Shown in pieces: positions 61,927 through 64,000 of a stretch of DNA of 64,000 bases. Position numbers and translations under genes: made by a program. The DNA is taken from contig JAXMCK010000004.1 in assembly GCA_046349395.1 (NCBI GenBank), positions 620,001 to 684,000 on the forward strand. The letters are read 5' to 3'. Numbering within the stretch: position 1 is the stretch's first letter; the number at the start of each line of letters is the position of its first letter. Below the pieces are notes generated by a model. That model had not been told where the DNA came from, ran no database searches, and saw only the letters and a program-made list of their open reading frames with translations. Source of the DNA: JAXMCK01 sp046349395 (GTDB lineage: Bacteria; Pseudomonadota; Alphaproteobacteria; Geminicoccales; Geminicoccaceae).

Positions 61927-64000
61927 ATGAACGCGCCCATCGACCGTGCGGCTGCAGTGCCGGCCAATCTGCTCGACCATTTCCTGACCAGTGCCGTGTT
62001 CCTGCCGCCGGACAGGGTGGTGCAGCCGCTGCCCTGGGTCACCCACATTCCCTTTGCCTTCTGGCTGGTCGAGGCGCATCGCCCTGACTGTCTCGTCGAG
62101 CTCGGCACCCATTCGGGCAACTCCTTCATGGCATTCTGCCAGGCCGTGCAGGCGTCACGGCTGGGCACCTCCTGCTATGCCGTCGACACGTGGCGAGGCG
62201 ACGAGCAGGCCGGCTGGTACGGGGACGATGTCTATCGCGACCTCGCCGACTACCACGATCGCCGTTACGGCTCGTTCTCCCGCCTGCTGCGGATGACGTT
62301 CGACGAGGCGCTGGCTTACTTCGCAGACGGCTCGATCGATCTGCTGCACATCGACGGGCTGCACACCTACGACGCGGTGCTCCACGACTTCGAGGCTTGG
62401 CGGCCGAAGCTGTCCGGCAGGGCCGTCGTGCTGTTCCACGATACCAACGTGCGCGAGCGCGAGTTCGGCGTTTGGCGCCTCTGGCGTGAGCTGAGCGAAG
62501 CGTACCCGGCATTCGAGTTCGTGCACGGCAACGGACTCGGCGTTCTCGCGCTGGGGACCGAGCTTCGAGAACCGGTTCGTGCGCTGCTGACATTGCGAAC
62601 GGACAGTCCGGAAACGGTACCGGTGGTACGCCAGCTGTTCGCCACGCTGGGGCAAGGTATCGAGTCCGCGGCGGTGGCCCAGGTTGCGAAGGCAGACCTC
62701 GAAGGTTCGGTGCAGGACCGCTCCTGGCTCGAGACGAAACTGGCGGAAGCTGGGCGTCAGGTCGAGGAAGCCGAGAAGCGGATCGGAGAGGGTGAACGGC
62801 TTCTCGTGCAAAGTGAGCGCCGCATCGCCGATGGCGAACGGCTTCTCGCGCAGAGTGAGCGCCGCATCGCTGATGGCGAACGTCGCCTCGCCGAGATCTC
62901 GAGCGAGCTTGGGGAGCTTCAGCGCAAGCTCGAGCAGCGGAACGACGCGGGACAGCAGCAGGATCTCGAGGTTGCCAAGCTGCGGCAGGAGGCGCAGCGC
63001 CTGTCCGCCCATATCGTTCGGATCGAGGCCGATCTTGGCGCCGGCGTCGCCAACTCGGCCAAACTGCGGGAGCAGCTCGACAACGAGATCCGGGAGCGCC
63101 TCAAGGTGCGCCGCTCCCTCTCCTGGCGGCTGACTCGACCCATGCGGGCCGCGGTCGACCTCGTGGCCAAACCGTTCCGCAAGAAGAAAAAGAAGGGGAA
63201 GTCGAATCGTTACGCCAAGGCGGCTCACGTGGCTCCGCCGGTGCAGGTCGCACCGGCGGAGCCACAGGTCGATCCGGATGCGGCCAAGAAGGCGTTCCGC
63301 GCCGAGGCCGACCGGGAGCTCGACGAGTTCCTCCGCGGGCCGGATCGGCTGGTGATCCCCAGCTGGCCGACCCCGAAAGTCTCGATCCTCCTGATCCTCT
63401 ACAATCAGGCGTCCTTCACGTATCGCTGCCTGCGGTCGCTGATCGCGAACTGCACGGTGCCGTTCGAGGTCATTATCGTCGACAACGGATCGACGGACCG
63501 GACGAGCGAACTGCTGGGCCGCGTCGACGGCCCGACCGTCGAGCGCAGCCCCGAGAACCTGTACTATCTGCGCGGCTGCAACCTCGGTGCCGGCCGGGCC
63601 TCGGCCCCATATCTCCTGCTGCTCAACAACGATACCTGGGTCGAGCCCGGTGCGGTCGAGGCCGCCCTGGAGACGATCGAGTCCGCGGACGACATCGGTG
63701 CCGTCGGTGCCCGGCTCGTCCTGCCCGACGGCTCGCTCCAGGAGGCCGGCAGCATCGTCTGGCGGGACGGCACCTGTCTCGGCTACGGCCGAGGTGCCCG
63801 GCCCGATGCCGGCCCGTTCATGTTCCGCCGCGACGTCGACTATTGCTCGGCCGCATTCCTTCTCGTCCAGCGACGGTTGTTCGACGAACTCGGGCGTTAC
63901 GACGAGTCCTTTGCGCCGGCCTACTACGAAGAGACCGACTTCTGCATGCGCCTGTGGGAGCGGAGATGGCGCGTCGTCTACGATCCCCGCTGCCTGATCA
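61927..64000 (+). CDS. Methyltransferase - coiled coil - family 2 glycosyltransferase fusion (truncated by window edge)
   Basis: Open from the ATG at 61927 to the right edge (691 codons visible, no stop). Residues ~1-215 form a class-I SAM methyltransferase of the type found in glycan loci, with CLVELGTHSGNSFMAF, SCYAVDTWRGDEQ, LLHIDGLHTYDAVLHDF and VVLFHDTNVRERE. Residues ~275-400 are a charged coiled coil containing three 14-residue repeats. A basic patch KKKKKGKSNR follows. From residue ~480 a GT2 domain begins: VSILLILYNQASFTYRCL, IIVDNGSTDRTSELL and LLLLNNDTWVEPGAVE with the metal-binding Asp. It probably methylates and extends or caps the glycan chain and sets spacing between the two activities. 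Confidence 0.85.
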   Translation, partial: MNAPIDRAAAVPANLLDHFLTSAVFLPPDRVVQPLPWVTHIPFAFWLVEAHRPDCLVELGTHSGNSFMAFCQAVQASRLGTSCYAVDTWRGDEQAGWYGDDVYRDLADYHDRRYGSFSRLLRMTFDEALAYFADGSIDLLHIDGLHTYDAVLHDFEAWRPKLSGRAVVLFHDTNVREREFGVWRLWRELSEAYPAFEFVHGNGLGVLALGTELREPVRALLTLRTDSPETVPVVRQLFATLGQGIESAAVAQVAKADLEGSVQDRSWLETKLAEAGRQVEEAEKRIGEGERLLVQSERRIADGERLLAQSERRIADGERRLAEISSELGELQRKLEQRNDAGQQQDLEVAKLRQEAQRLSAHIVRIEADLGAGVANSAKLREQLDNEIRERLKVRRSLSWRLTRPMRAAVDLVAKPFRKKKKKGKSNRYAKAAHVAPPVQVAPAEPQVDPDAAKKAFRAEADRELDEFLRGPDRLVIPSWPTPKVSILLILYNQASFTYRCLRSLIANCTVPFEVIIVDNGSTDRTSELLGRVDGPTVERSPENLYYLRGCNLGAGRASAPYLLLLNNDTWVEPGAVEAALETIESADDIGAVGARLVLPDGSLQEAGSIVWRDGTCLGYGRGARPDAGPFMFRRDVDYCSAAFLLVQRRLFDELGRYDESFAPAYYEETDFCMRLWERRWRVVYDPRCLI
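62779..62904 (+). repeat. Three tandem 42-bp coding repeats (14-residue coiled-coil unit)
   Basis: Three in-frame units of 42 bases at 62779-62820, 62821-62862 and 62863-62904. They encode RIGEGERLLVQSER, RIADGERLLAQSER and RIADGERRLAEISS. Units 2 and 3 share most of their first half at the DNA level, so the repeat is young. Fourteen residues equal two heptads, so copy number would change coiled-coil length without breaking register. Confidence 0.8.

Noticed and set aside
62779..62904. Short tandem repeats as a possible CRISPR array
   Set aside because: The units are directly adjacent without spacers, in frame and coding for a coiled coil.

Overview
The window reads as a gene-dense, very GC-rich chromosomal segment of an alphaproteobacterium, probably from the Rhodospirillales side (inference from protein style, the many sugar ABC importers and the rpmI-rplT-pheS-pheT order; no rRNA is present to confirm it). 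I see 56 protein genes. The last one runs off the right edge. I see no rRNA, tRNA, CRISPR array, insertion sequence or prophage. Many neighbouring genes overlap by 1-4 bases, so operons are tightly coupled.

Layout. (1) 3-10612, minus strand: a nine-gene polyol-type operon with a SorC-family regulator, solute-binding protein, two permeases, two different ATPases, an FGGY kinase resembling erythritol kinase, a 2-hydroxyacid dehydrogenase and a GlpD/EryB-type FAD dehydrogenase. A tagatose-3-epimerase-type isomerase is divergent at 10779. (2) 11.6-15.6 kb, minus: a GT-C-like membrane glycosyltransferase, a GLF-like FAD protein and a polyphosphate kinase 2. (3) 15.8-21.0 kb, plus: a sugar-catabolism cluster of one TIM-barrel isomerase, three Gfo/Idh/MocA dehydrogenases (two a tandem duplication) and a DJ-1/PfpI protein. 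(4) 21.0-25.9 kb, minus: pstS-pstS-pstC-pstA-pstB, with two phosphate-binding proteins, a Pho box in front and no phoU. (5) 26.1-32.1 kb, plus: a second two-ATPase sugar importer ending in a small membrane protein. (6) 32.1-35.1 kb: epmA and efp, divergent, then a ferredoxin-reductase-like flavoprotein. (7) 35.2-42.4 kb: a third sugar importer with one ATPase, an isomerase and a dehydrogenase, divergent from a LacI regulator across a perfect 14-bp palindrome. (8) 42.5-54.9 kb, minus: housekeeping genes lepA, pheT, pheS, rplT and rpmI, then tctA-tctB-tctC, prmA and a UvrD/PcrA helicase. (9) 55.1-64.0 kb: surface polysaccharide genes, comprising an ABC exporter, dTDP-rhamnose genes rfbA, rfbD and rfbC around an extra SDR, an RgpF-like protein and a methyltransferase-coiled coil-glycosyltransferase fusion.

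How it works together: three sugar/polyol import and catabolism units, a phosphate-starvation transporter and a citrate-type transporter indicate a nutrient-scavenging heterotroph. The right end builds a rhamnose-containing surface glycan. Points that stand out are (a) degenerate catalytic motifs in both two-ATPase importers but not in the single-ATPase one, (b) a strong hairpin directly after each of the five ABC solute-binding-protein genes, and (c) the 14-residue repeats in the fusion protein at the right edge.
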